From JBAYIE01 sp041665785 (lineage in GTDB: Bacteria > Bacteroidota > Bacteroidia > UKL13-3), in NCBI GenBank assembly GCA_041665785.1, contig JBAYIE010000022.1, positions 8,859 to 72,858 of the forward strand: a stretch of 64,000 nt of DNA, given 5' to 3'. The notes under the pieces are model-generated. The model did no database searches and was not told the origin of the DNA. It saw only the letters and a list, made by a program, of their open reading frames with translations. Position numbers and translations under genes: made by a program. Of the stretch, positions 45,371 to 53,459 are shown one piece after another. The stretch's first letter is position 1. Each line of letters starts with the position of its first letter.

Positions 45371-46624
45371 TTAATCCAGCTCGAAATAATCGAGGTCTTT
45401 GGAAAAAGATTCTTTGATATACCATGTTGCCAGAAAAGAAAGCAAAATACAAACCCCGCCTACCGAAATGGCTGCCATTCCTACCCCCAATAACGGAATC
45501 AATCCTTCGAAAGATTTGGTTATGGGAACTGTTGCACCCCGTACAAAATTAGGCGCTGTATTGGTAACTGTACTTCGAAGGTTGGTGCCAAACTGTTCGG
45601 AAGCTACCGTTACAAACAAGGCCCAGAATCCGGTAGAGGCACCCAACATCATGCACATAAAATGAAACCAGTCGAGCGATACGTGATGATTGAAAACATA
45701 AAACAAAACGGTTAAAGCCAAAATCATCAGGTATATAAAAATCACTTTTCTCCGGCTCTTAAGCCATTGACTCAAGGCACCGCTGATCAAGTCTCCAACC
45801 GAAAGGCCAATATACGACCACATTACGCTATCCGCCACATGCACTTCACCTTCTACACCAATATATGCGGCCAATGTGTGACTTTGGTTGATCAAAACGC
45901 CAATCACAAACCAGATGGGTAAACCAATTACTACTGAAGCCAAATAGGTAAGTGTTCGCTTGCGTGTGCTGAACAGCATGAAAAAATTACCCCGACTGAC
46001 TTTACTATTGATCATGGTATGAAACATTCCGCTTTCGAAAGCACCTACCCGCAATACCAGCAACATTATTCCCATCACGCCTCCAACGATATAAGCCATT
46101 TGCCATGCTGCAATATCCAAATGAAAGAAAGCAGCCAGTTCGGCCCCGTTGCCACCAACCAGACGTGCCGCTACACCTCCTAGTGCTCCAAATGTTACTA
46201 TAATCATTGTACCCCATCCCCTTTTGGATTTCTCCATACTTTCAACCACCAAAGTGATTCCGGCACCGAGTTCGCCCGCCAATCCAATGCCCGCAAGAAT
46301 GCGGCATATGGCATAGGTATCCGTATTGGTAACAAATGCATTAGCCAGATTAGCCAGCGAATAAAGAATAATAGAACCAAATAAAACCTGTATGCGACCG
46401 GCCTTATCGCCCAAAATACCCCAAAGTAAACCACCCATCAGCATGCCGGTCATTTGCCAGTTGAACAAGGAAATATCGTATTTTTTTAATGCTTCTCCTG
46501 TAAGTCCGATAAACTCGAGACTTTCCTTTTTCACCACATTAAATAATACCAGATCGTATATATCGACGAAATACCCCAGTGCGGCTATGATCACCAGAAG
46601 TGTTGATTTGTTTTCCGTTTGCAT
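45371..46624 (-). CDS. Major facilitator superfamily transporter
   Basis: A 417-residue inner-membrane transporter with about 12 hydrophobic segments. Between helices 2 and 3 it has LLWGILGDKAGRIQVLFGSI, the MFS signature loop (GxLaDrxGRrxxl type), and RILAGIGLAGELGAGITLVV follows, typical of MHS/SV2-like carriers of organic acids. The substrate cannot be read from sequence. The N-terminus is a cytoplasmic tail MQTENKSTLLVIIAALGYF and the C-terminus SKDLDYFELD. It is flanked by msrC upstream and speA downstream on the same strand, with about 70-107 bp gaps, so no strong operon evidence. Confidence 0.85.
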   Translation of the reverse strand: MQTENKSTLLVIIAALGYFVDIYDLVLFNVVKKESLEFIGLTGEALKKYDISLFNWQMTGMLMGGLLWGILGDKAGRIQVLFGSIILYSLANLANAFVTNTDTYAICRILAGIGLAGELGAGITLVVESMEKSKRGWGTMIIVTFGALGGVAARLVGGNGAELAAFFHLDIAAWQMAYIVGGVMGIMLLVLRVGAFESGMFHTMINSKVSRGNFFMLFSTRKRTLTYLASVVIGLPIWFVIGVLINQSHTLAAYIGVEGEVHVADSVMWSYIGLSVGDLISGALSQWLKSRRKVIFIYLMILALTVLFYVFNHHVSLDWFHFMCMMLGASTGFWALFVTVASEQFGTNLRSTVTNTAPNFVRGATVPITKSFEGLIPLLGVGMAAISVGGVCILLSFLATWYIKESFSKDLDYFELD

Positions 46625-46694
46625 CCGGAACGAATATGAATAAAAGAGATGGAAAATAAAATACCTGATCTGAAAGCGTCGTTGAAATTCCGGA

Positions 46695-47210
46695 TCAATA
46701 CTGATCTTTGGCCATTGCGTTTCGCAAACGGTTCACATCAGATGCTATATCTGCGGCAACATGCTCAAGATTAACCCGATCTGTTTCATCAAAGTGAGCC
46801 AAATGTTCGCTGTCGAAATCCAGTACACCAATAATTTCGCTTCCATACCAAACCGGAACTACCAATTCAGACTGCGACTCGCTGCTGCAAGCGATATGGC
46901 CGGGAAATTGATTTACGTTGTCAACCAGGATGGATTTCTTTTGTTGCCAGGCTGTTCCGCACACCCCTTTTCCCAAAGCAATACGTGTACAGGCTAACGG
47001 ACCTTGAAACGGACCCAGGTACAATTCCTGATCCTTTACAAAATACAGCCCAACCCACCACCAATGAAAGGTTTGCTTGAGTGCTGCCAATATATTTGAG
47101 ATATTGGAAATAGCCGGATCTTCCTTAACAATTAATGCTTGCAACTGAGGCAAAAGCATGGAATAAATTTCCGGTTTGGTTTGATCAGTATGGATGCGTA
47201 AAGCTTCCAT
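46695..47210 (-). CDS. msrC: Free methionine-(R)-sulfoxide reductase (GAF domain)
   Basis: A 171-residue GAF-domain protein of the fRMsr family, which reduces free methionine-(R)-sulfoxide in the cytoplasm. All three conserved cysteines are present: LACTRIALGKGVCGTAW supplies two and FPGHIACSSESQSELVVP the third, and VLVDNVNQFPG-like and GVLDFDSEHLAHFDE complete the signature. Length is right for the family. The preceding small lipoprotein gene stops 10 bp upstream of its ATG, so the two may be co-transcribed. Confidence 0.9.
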   Translation of the reverse strand: MEALRIHTDQTKPEIYSMLLPQLQALIVKEDPAISNISNILAALKQTFHWWWVGLYFVKDQELYLGPFQGPLACTRIALGKGVCGTAWQQKKSILVDNVNQFPGHIACSSESQSELVVPVWYGSEIIGVLDFDSEHLAHFDETDRVNLEHVAADIASDVNRLRNAMAKDQY

Positions 47211-47220
47211 GCAATTTTGA

Positions 47221-47478
47221 TTAGTGGGTACCTTCTGCCTTAGGTTCGGCAGCTGGTGCAGGAGCTACCACAGTAGCTGTATCTGCAGGTGCGGCTTCTA
47301 CTTTTGCCTCATCGTTCAATTTGCCACCTTCACCAGCCCGGTTAACTGAATAATCAGCTTTGTCGGCTTTGTATTGATCATTGGTTTCCAATGTTCCATT
47401 GGCTTCGTTTTGACCATAATGACAAGATGATACCAACATAGTGGCAAAGAACAGAGCTGCGAATAAATATGATTTCAT
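47221..47478 (-). CDS. Small putative lipoprotein
   Basis: An 85-residue protein with signal peptide MKSYLFAALFFATMLVSSC, ending in a lipobox (LVSSC) with Cys at residue 19. The mature part is Ala/Asp/Lys-rich and low-complexity: NDQYKADKADYSVNRAGEGG and a proline-alanine tail ADTATVVAPAPAAEPKAE. This suggests a small envelope lipoprotein of unknown function. It is encoded 10 bp before msrC, in the same direction. Confidence 0.65.
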   Translation of the reverse strand: MKSYLFAALFFATMLVSSCHYGQNEANGTLETNDQYKADKADYSVNRAGEGGKLNDEAKVEAAPADTATVVAPAPAAEPKAEGTH

Positions 47479-47603
47479 ACAATACGATTTGGTTTCAATA
47501 ATACTAAAAGCAATTGTTTATTCTAACAATTCAGGTTCCACACCTCACTCTCCCACACTCACACTCATTTGATCACCTTCGCTAAAGCTACGGTGATCGA
47601 GGT

Positions 47604-47687
47604 ACCCGGGGCGGGACTTGAACCCGCACGTCTTTAAAGGACACAGGATTTTAAGTCCTGCGTGTCTACCAATTCCACCACCCGGGC
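47604..47687 (-). tRNA. tRNA-Leu (anticodon TAA)
   Basis: A class II tRNA with a variable arm of about 84 nt on the minus strand. The acceptor stem is GCCCGGG with CCCGGGT, the T loop contains GGTTCAAGTC, the D arm TGGTGGAATTGGTAGACAC, and the anticodon loop CTTAAAA gives anticodon TAA (reading UUA/UUG). CCA is not fully encoded: the acceptor end is A, then CCT. tRNA-Gly lies about 80 bp upstream on the same strand. Confidence 0.93.
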
Positions 47688-47709
47688 AATAAGATAAAGA
47701 ACTTCTAAG

Positions 47710-47760
47710 AAAAAAGGCCATCAGTTTGTCATTGGTATGACTATGACTAATGACCTTTTT
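47710..47760 (-). terminator. Imperfect terminator hairpin after tRNA-Gly
   Basis: On the minus strand, GGTCATTAGTCATAGTCATA forms an imperfect stem with GACAAACTGATGGCC and is followed by a TTTTTT tract. It lies just downstream of tRNA-Gly and before tRNA-Leu. The stem has one or more mismatches. Confidence 0.4.
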
Positions 47761-47763
47761 AAT

Positions 47764-47839
47764 TGGAGCGAGAGACGAGACTCGAACCCGCGACCCTCAC
47801 CTTGGCAAGGTGATGCTCTACCAACTGAGCTACTCTCGC
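47764..47839 (-). tRNA. tRNA-Gly (anticodon GCC)
   Basis: A 76-nt tRNA on the minus strand including an encoded CCA (47764-47766). Acceptor stem GCGAGAG/CTCTCGC, D loop TAGCTCAGTTGGTAGAGCA, anticodon loop TTGCCAA with anticodon GCC, and T loop GGTTCGAGTC. Together these features fix it as glycine tRNA reading GGC/GGU. Confidence 0.95.
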
Positions 47840-48044
47840 AATTTTACTTGCTTCTTCCTGATGTCATTCGCTCTACTCCCGTTTCTCAACGCTACAAAAT
47901 CACAGATTTCTTGTTTAGATGCAGCAGAGCTATTTTCCCATTAGGGAGCGCAAATATATGGATATTTCGGTTTGTGCAAAAACTGAATTCACTTTTTCCT
48001 AAAATCGGGATTGCATTTTAAATGGTATACTAAAAATCAAGATT

Positions 48045-50651
48045 TTAACCCGACAATAATTTTTTCAGTTCACTCAACTTCATGAGGGACTCTACCGGAG
48101 TCAAAGTATCTATATCCAACATGGTGAGTTCGCTTCGGATCCGTTCAAGCAGGGGATCATTTAATTGAAACATGGAAAGTTGCATGGTTTGGATGCCGGG
48201 TTTGATCTTTTCGCTTCCATCGCCAATACCTCTTCGTTGCTTTTCCAATTCTTCCAAAACTTCGGTTGCTTTACTCAATACCAATTGCGGAACACCGGCC
48301 ATGCGGGCCACATGAATTCCAAAGCTGTGTTCGCTTCCTCCCTTTACCAATTTACGCAGGAAGATTATTTTCTGTCCGGATTCCTGAATCTGGATATGAT
48401 AATTTACAATACCCGGATATTGCTGTTCCAATTCGTTGAGTTCGTGATAATGCGTTGCAAACAGGGTTTTGGGTTTGCATGGATGCTGATTTAGAAATGT
48501 AGCAATAGCCCACGCCAGCGACACTCCATCGTAGGTACTGGTACCACGTCCGATTTCATCCAGCAATACCAGACTTTTCGGCGAAAGGTTATTCAGAATG
48601 CTGGCTGTTTCTGTCATCTCCACCATAAAAGTGGATTCACCCCCTGAAATATTGTCGGAAGCACCCACACGGGTAAATACTTTATCGGTTATCCCGATTT
48701 CGGCATAAGAGGCAGGAACATAACTTCCGATTTGTGCCAGAATAACTATCAAGGCAGTTTGGCGCAGCACAGCCGATTTACCCGACATATTCGGACCGGT
48801 TAAAATGACGATTTGTTGCTTATCCTGATCCAGAAAAATATCATTAGCGATATACGGCTCCCCTTCCGGTAATTGTTGTTCGATCACGGGGTGCCGTGCT
48901 TCCTTTACCAGCAATTTGCCTTCTTCATTCAATTGCGGTTTAGTATAATGCCAGCGTGTAGCCAAACGTGCAAATCCGGTAAGACAATCCAGCTGTGCCA
49001 GCGCAGCCGCATTTTGCAAAACCGGATTTACAAATTCGGATAAGCTTACCACCAGTTCGTTGAACAGGTTTTCCTCTATGGATAGAATTTTTTCTTCTGC
49101 CCCTAAAATTTTCTGTTCGTAATGCTTGAGCTCTTCGGTGATGTAGCGTTCGGCATTGGTCAGCGTTTGTTTGCGAATCCATTCAGGAGGTACTTTTTCC
49201 TTGTGCACGTTGGTTACTTCGAGGTAATAACCAAACACGCCGTTGTATCCGACTTTGAGTGAAGAAATGCCGGTGCGTTGCTGTTCTTCTTGTTGAATTT
49301 TAAGCAGGTAATCTTTTCCAGAGAATGCTATGCTGCGCAATTCGTCGAGTTCGGCGTTAATCCCTTCGCGAATAATTCCCCCTTTATTGGAGAAGGCCGG
49401 TGGTTCATCTACCAATAATTTATCGCATTGCTGCATCAACCATTCGCACAGGTTGAGACGCGAAGCCAGCTTTGTGACTTCCGGAATTGAACTGCTTTCC
49501 AGAATTATTTTAAGGGGAGATATAAGTTTAATAGAACGGTTGAGTTGCTGCAATTCGCGTGGACTAATCCTGCGCATGGCCAATTTGGAAACAATGCGTT
49601 CGAGGTCGCCGCATTGTTTGAGCAGGTCTGTAATTTCCCGCGCTTCTTTTTCGTTGTGGAGCGCATATTCTACAACCTGATGTCGTTCTTCTATCAATGT
49701 TTTATCGCGCAAAGGCAGCACCATCCACTTTTTGAGCATGCGTGCACCCATGGGTGTAACCGTTTGATCGATCACCTGCAGAAGGGATTTGCCGAATTCG
49801 TTGGCAGGTACGATCAACTCCAGGTTGCGAATTGTAAAGCGGTCGAGCCAAACATATTGATGTTCATCGATGCGTGAAACCGATTGAATATGTTGCTTGC
49901 GTTCGTGATGGGTTTCGTCGAGGTAATGAAGGCAGGCTCCGGCCGCAATAACAGCCAGTTCCATTTCCTGAATCCCAAAACCCTTTAACGAAGCTGTATT
50001 AAAATGCCGGATGAGTTTCTCGTACGTATATGCATGCTGAAACACCCAGTCGTCGAGCTGAAATACATAAAAACGCGAGAATAATCGCTCCGCATATTGC
50101 TTAAAAACCGGTTTTGAAACGATGATCTCTGATGGGTTAAATCCGTGAATGAGCTTTTCAATATACTCTGTATTGCCTTGTGCCACGAGGAATTCACCGG
50201 TTGAGATATCCAGAAACGAACAACCGGCCTGATGCTCAGAAAAATGTACCGAAGCCAGGTAATTGCTTTGTTTGTGATCCAGGATCTTATCGTTGAAGGA
50301 AACACCGGGTGTAACCAGTTCTGTAACCCCGCGCTTTACAATTTTCTTGGTCAGTTTGGGATCTTCCAGCTGATCGCAAATGGCCACCCTTTGACCGGCC
50401 CTAACCAATTTGGGCAAATAGGTATCGAGCGCATGATGCGGAAATCCGGCCAATTCGATATGCGATGCTGATCCATTAGCCCGTTTGGTAAGCACAATCC
50501 CCAAAATACCTGCAGCTTTAATGGCATCCTCGCCAAATGTTTCGTAAAAATCACCTACGCGAAACAAGAGTATCGCTCCGGGATACTTCGCCTTAATCTG
50601 GTTATACTGCTGCATCAGCGGGGTTTCCGCATCCTCGGTTTTCTTTGCCAT
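48045..50651 (-). CDS. mutS: DNA mismatch repair protein MutS
   Basis: MutS recognises base mismatches and small loops and recruits MutL. It is 868 residues long, normal for bacteria. The mismatch-binding motif is FRVGDFYETFGEDA (Phe-x-Glu near residue 36). The ATPase has Walker A LTGPNMSGKSAVLRQTALIV, the ABC-like signature FTRVGASDNISGGESTFMVE, and Walker B LVLLDEIGRGTSTYDGVSLA. The end (VESLMKLSELKKLLSG) is typical. It stands alone, with the SpoU gene beginning 725 bp upstream on the other strand. Confidence 0.97.
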   Translation of the reverse strand: MAKKTEDAETPLMQQYNQIKAKYPGAILLFRVGDFYETFGEDAIKAAGILGIVLTKRANGSASHIELAGFPHHALDTYLPKLVRAGQRVAICDQLEDPKLTKKIVKRGVTELVTPGVSFNDKILDHKQSNYLASVHFSEHQAGCSFLDISTGEFLVAQGNTEYIEKLIHGFNPSEIIVSKPVFKQYAERLFSRFYVFQLDDWVFQHAYTYEKLIRHFNTASLKGFGIQEMELAVIAAGACLHYLDETHHERKQHIQSVSRIDEHQYVWLDRFTIRNLELIVPANEFGKSLLQVIDQTVTPMGARMLKKWMVLPLRDKTLIEERHQVVEYALHNEKEAREITDLLKQCGDLERIVSKLAMRRISPRELQQLNRSIKLISPLKIILESSSIPEVTKLASRLNLCEWLMQQCDKLLVDEPPAFSNKGGIIREGINAELDELRSIAFSGKDYLLKIQQEEQQRTGISSLKVGYNGVFGYYLEVTNVHKEKVPPEWIRKQTLTNAERYITEELKHYEQKILGAEEKILSIEENLFNELVVSLSEFVNPVLQNAAALAQLDCLTGFARLATRWHYTKPQLNEEGKLLVKEARHPVIEQQLPEGEPYIANDIFLDQDKQQIVILTGPNMSGKSAVLRQTALIVILAQIGSYVPASYAEIGITDKVFTRVGASDNISGGESTFMVEMTETASILNNLSPKSLVLLDEIGRGTSTYDGVSLAWAIATFLNQHPCKPKTLFATHYHELNELEQQYPGIVNYHIQIQESGQKIIFLRKLVKGGSEHSFGIHVARMAGVPQLVLSKATEVLEELEKQRRGIGDGSEKIKPGIQTMQLSMFQLNDPLLERIRSELTMLDIDTLTPVESLMKLSELKKLLSG

Positions 50652-51086
50652 CCGTAAGCAAATTACAGCTTAGACCCCGGTTGGAATAAACATTTTTCTA
50701 ACACCAATAAAGTATTCATATTCTGAATAACAGTATGGTGGAGTCATTTCTCGTTACGTCCTCCTCTCGTCGGACACTCGAAATGACGGTGACAATTCCG
50801 GTAATAAAGAATATTGCAGGTGAATGCGAATGCTTTCGTCATTTCGAGTGTCCGGATTGGTAGAGTATTGCATCTCGTAATTCAAAAGCACTGCTGTCAT
50901 GGATAATAGATTGTAAACTCAATAAAAGTCAATGGGGATAAAGGCTTAAGTTTGTTCTGTCTGAGTGGGGGCTTAATCAAAGAGATTCTAATTTTTGAAA
51001 TATTAAACTGGTGAAAAGTTAAATAATCTGTTAGAGTTAAGTTTCTAATTTAAGATTAAGTTCTCTGTTGAGCAGAGGCTGGGTGA
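50652..51086. repeat. Gene-free stretch with an 18-bp inverted repeat
   Basis: The part of the mutS-to-SpoU gap before the structured element. It holds an exact 18-bp inverted repeat: CGGACACTCGAAATGACG at 50771-50788 and its reverse complement CGTCATTTCGAGTGTCCG at 50837-50854, with a 48-bp loop. GTCATTTC at 50743-50750 repeats the same core once more, and GAGAAATGAC recurs near 51320. No open frame looks real. The structure may be a dispersed repeat or a terminator-like hairpin. Confidence 0.55.
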
Positions 51087-51222
51087 GGGATCGCAGCGGA
51101 AATCCCCTGAAGGATGCGCTAGCTTCCCTTCAGGGATTGCAGCGTAGAGCCCGACCATGAAGGTAAGCGCACGAAATGTTAATTTTAAAGCAGCCATCAA
51201 TCGCGCATCCTTCATGGGCACC
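51087..51222 (+). repeat. Structured repeat element, copy 1
   Basis: Two similar 20-nt units, GGGATCGCAGCGGAAATCCC (51087-51106) and GGGATTGCAGCGTAGAGCCC (51133-51152), alternate with two hairpins. Hairpin 1 has a 9-bp stem CCCTGAAGG (51105-51113) with CCTTCAGGG (51127-51135). Hairpin 2 has CCATGAAGG (51155-51163) with CCTTCATGG (51209-51217), plus an inner GCGC pair. Copy 2, in the opposite orientation, lies at 59352-59524. A 62-residue frame on the minus strand (51045-51233) runs through it and is not considered a gene. Confidence 0.55.
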
Positions 51223-51376
51223 CCAAAAATCATTCACTCATTAATTCCCCGGACACCAATGATTCAAAAGTATCAGATAGAATCCTTAACATCATTAGCG
51301 ATCCCGGATGTAGGACGTATCGAGAAATGACACCGAGGTTTTCTCTCAAATCATCTGTAACATTGCACCCCCTATC

Positions 51377-51853
51377 ATGCAAATTCTGATCGACAATATC
51401 CGCAGTGCTTCCAATATCGGTTCCGTATTCCGTACCTGCGATGCGTTTGGAATAGATAAAATTTATATCTGCGGGATTTCAGCCACCCCACCCAATAAAG
51501 AAATTCTGAAAACGGCTTTGGGAGCAACCGAAACGGTGGCCTGGGAATACCATCCGGATGCACAGGTATTGATGCAACAACTCAAAGCGGATTCTTCAAA
51601 CTGGATGATCGCCATTGAACAAGGCGATACCAGTATTTCGCTGCAATCGTTTGTGACACCATCGGATAAAAATCCCATTTTTATTCTGGGCAACGAAGTG
51701 GAAGGGGTCTCTGCTGAACTATTGCGTCTTGCTGACGCATTGGTTGAAATCCCTCAATTCGGCAAGAAAAAATCATTGAATGTTTCAGTTGCGGCCGGAA
51801 TTGTGTTGTGGGATCAATTGAGTAAGACCCGGCTTAATAAGCCAACACCTTAA
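51377..51853 (+). CDS. SpoU/TrmH family RNA 2'-O-methyltransferase
   Basis: A 158-residue SPOUT-superfamily methyltransferase. NIRSASNIGSVFRTCDAFGI is the N-terminal family motif with the catalytic Asn and Arg, FILGNEVEGVS holds the conserved Glu of motif 2, and IPQFGKKKSLNVSVAAGIVL is motif 3, part of the trefoil knot that binds SAM. The protein methylates ribose 2'-OH in tRNA or rRNA; which one is not clear. It is short, lacking an N-terminal extension, typical for a single-domain SpoU enzyme. Its end overlaps the convergent bshC by 20 bp. Confidence 0.88.
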   Translation: MQILIDNIRSASNIGSVFRTCDAFGIDKIYICGISATPPNKEILKTALGATETVAWEYHPDAQVLMQQLKADSSNWMIAIEQGDTSISLQSFVTPSDKNPIFILGNEVEGVSAELLRLADALVEIPQFGKKKSLNVSVAAGIVLWDQLSKTRLNKPTP

Positions 51854-53426
51854 CTCCCGTGTATACCGGATCCGAAGCATCATAGATCAGGCGAATAAAT
51901 GCCTGAGTATCCTGCCTGCGTGCATAATGCAGGATATTGTGTATCCGCTCAGTTGGGGTTCCATGCTGAAATAATGCATGCCGTATTTGCTGAACCTGAT
52001 TAAACTGATGTTGGTACTTCTCGTCCTTTGCTTTACGGATTTTTTTACCAAGCCCATCAAAGAATTGAGCCGTTTCTAGCTTGTAATCAATTACTGTTGA
52101 ACTGAGACGATTGTCGAGTTTTTCCAGTTTGTCAATCATTCCTTGCAAGGTTTCATCGATCTGCCGGGCGGTTTCTTTTTCTTCCAGCGATTCAAATTGA
52201 TGATGGGCTTGAATCCGCACTTCATCTGTTTGCTGAAAATACAATTTCCAATCGAGTTTCAATTGTTGGGCATGATGATTCAACGTATGCGAAACAATTC
52301 CAAAAGAATTGCGCAACAAGAGGATCGGGAAAAAAGTACGATGCGCTTCGAAAACACCTTTCAATTGCAACCAATAGGCCAGTTCGCCTGGTCCACCAAT
52401 ATAGGCCAGATTAGGTAATATACTTTCCTGGTAAACAGGTCGCAATACCACATTCGGACTAAACCTTTCTGGATGATCATTGATTTCCTGCTGCATTTGG
52501 TCAACCGTCCATTGCTTCTGACCTTCTGCCACTTCAAACCCGTGATTGGTTTTAAGCAAGAGTTTACGACCGCTTTCGGACAGGTAAAAAAAATTGATTG
52601 CTCTTCCGTTTACCTGCAACGGATATTTGAGAGCCTGCAATGCCGCATTGGTTTCATTCAGTGCAGCAATACTGCTTTGTTGCAGGATATCATCCATCAT
52701 CACCGGTTTCAAAACAGATTTGAGCCGCTGATTTTGCGGCTCTAAAACGATCAGTCCGTAAGCCTCGAACAAGTGATGCACCAACCGAAACGTAGCCTCC
52801 GCAAGGGTTGATGAGGAAGTGAAATATTTTTTCGCTTCCTGCAATAAACCCGGTATTTCGCTTCCTGCAAATTCCCTTTCCAGTTCGCCAAACAAGGAAT
52901 CAATATTATCGAGTGTATAATTACCAACCGGCAAATCTTTATCCGGAATATCCCAGGTAAATATTTTTCCATCTATACTCAGGCTTTTCACCTCGTCGAG
53001 GTCGTGATCCTCAGAAGCCATCCAATACACCGGTACAATATGCTTATCCGGATGGGCTTTATTCAATTCATCTGCCAAACGTATCGTATGAATAATTTTA
53101 TAGATGAAGTAGACCGGACCCGTGAGCATGCAAAGCTGATGTCCGGTAGTTACGGTGAAGGTGTTGGCGTCGCGTAACTTCTCCAGATTCATACGAACAG
53201 GAGATTTCTTGCTAAGGTGCAATGTCTCATATTGCTGATCCAGTACACCGGTTAAAATCTTACGTACTTCCGGATCAAAGCTGCGCTCCTGCATAGCTTG
53301 TTCAAATGCACCGAATGCATGCGGATAGGAATAAAAGGTCTGCAAATCAGGCTTACCCCCGAGGTAATCCAGTATGATTTTTTTGTAGTAGGATGAGTCC
53401 CGGGGTTGAATTTCTGCTAATAACAA
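51834..53426 (-). CDS. bshC: Bacillithiol biosynthesis cysteine-adding enzyme BshC
   Basis: BshC adds cysteine to glucosaminyl-malate, the last step of bacillithiol synthesis, in the cytoplasm. At 530 residues it is the expected size. Recognisable are FTVTTGHQLCMLTGPVYFIY (the Rossmann-like core start), HIVPVYWMASEDHDLDEVKS, LVVLEPQNQRLK-like GLIVLEPQNQRLK, VVLRPVYQESILPNLAYIGG and PGELAYWLQLKGVFE, in the family order. Its presence implies bacillithiol as the low-molecular-weight thiol of this organism. rimO starts 33 bp upstream on the same strand, so bshC is likely the last gene of the rimO transcript. Confidence 0.9.
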   Translation of the reverse strand: MLLAEIQPRDSSYYKKIILDYLGGKPDLQTFYSYPHAFGAFEQAMQERSFDPEVRKILTGVLDQQYETLHLSKKSPVRMNLEKLRDANTFTVTTGHQLCMLTGPVYFIYKIIHTIRLADELNKAHPDKHIVPVYWMASEDHDLDEVKSLSIDGKIFTWDIPDKDLPVGNYTLDNIDSLFGELEREFAGSEIPGLLQEAKKYFTSSSTLAEATFRLVHHLFEAYGLIVLEPQNQRLKSVLKPVMMDDILQQSSIAALNETNAALQALKYPLQVNGRAINFFYLSESGRKLLLKTNHGFEVAEGQKQWTVDQMQQEINDHPERFSPNVVLRPVYQESILPNLAYIGGPGELAYWLQLKGVFEAHRTFFPILLLRNSFGIVSHTLNHHAQQLKLDWKLYFQQTDEVRIQAHHQFESLEEKETARQIDETLQGMIDKLEKLDNRLSSTVIDYKLETAQFFDGLGKKIRKAKDEKYQHQFNQVQQIRHALFQHGTPTERIHNILHYARRQDTQAFIRLIYDASDPVYTGVKVLAY

Positions 53427-53459
53427 GGATGGTATCAGAATTGGTAACTCAAATGTAGT

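Noticed and set aside
47571..47598. GATCACC...GGTGATC hairpin after tRNA-Leu
   Set aside because: The stem is only 7 bp and no T-tract follows on the minus strand, so it was not listed as terminator.
47737..48021. Plus-strand frames of 64 and 94 residues over tRNA-Gly
   Set aside because: They read the antisense of the tRNA (RDETRTRDPHLGKVM is a common artefact of tRNA-Gly) and are not genes.
51045..51233. 62-residue minus-strand frame in the mutS-SpoU gap
   Set aside because: It runs through the structured repeat element, including both of its units and stems, and its translation looks random. It is a frame created by the repeat.
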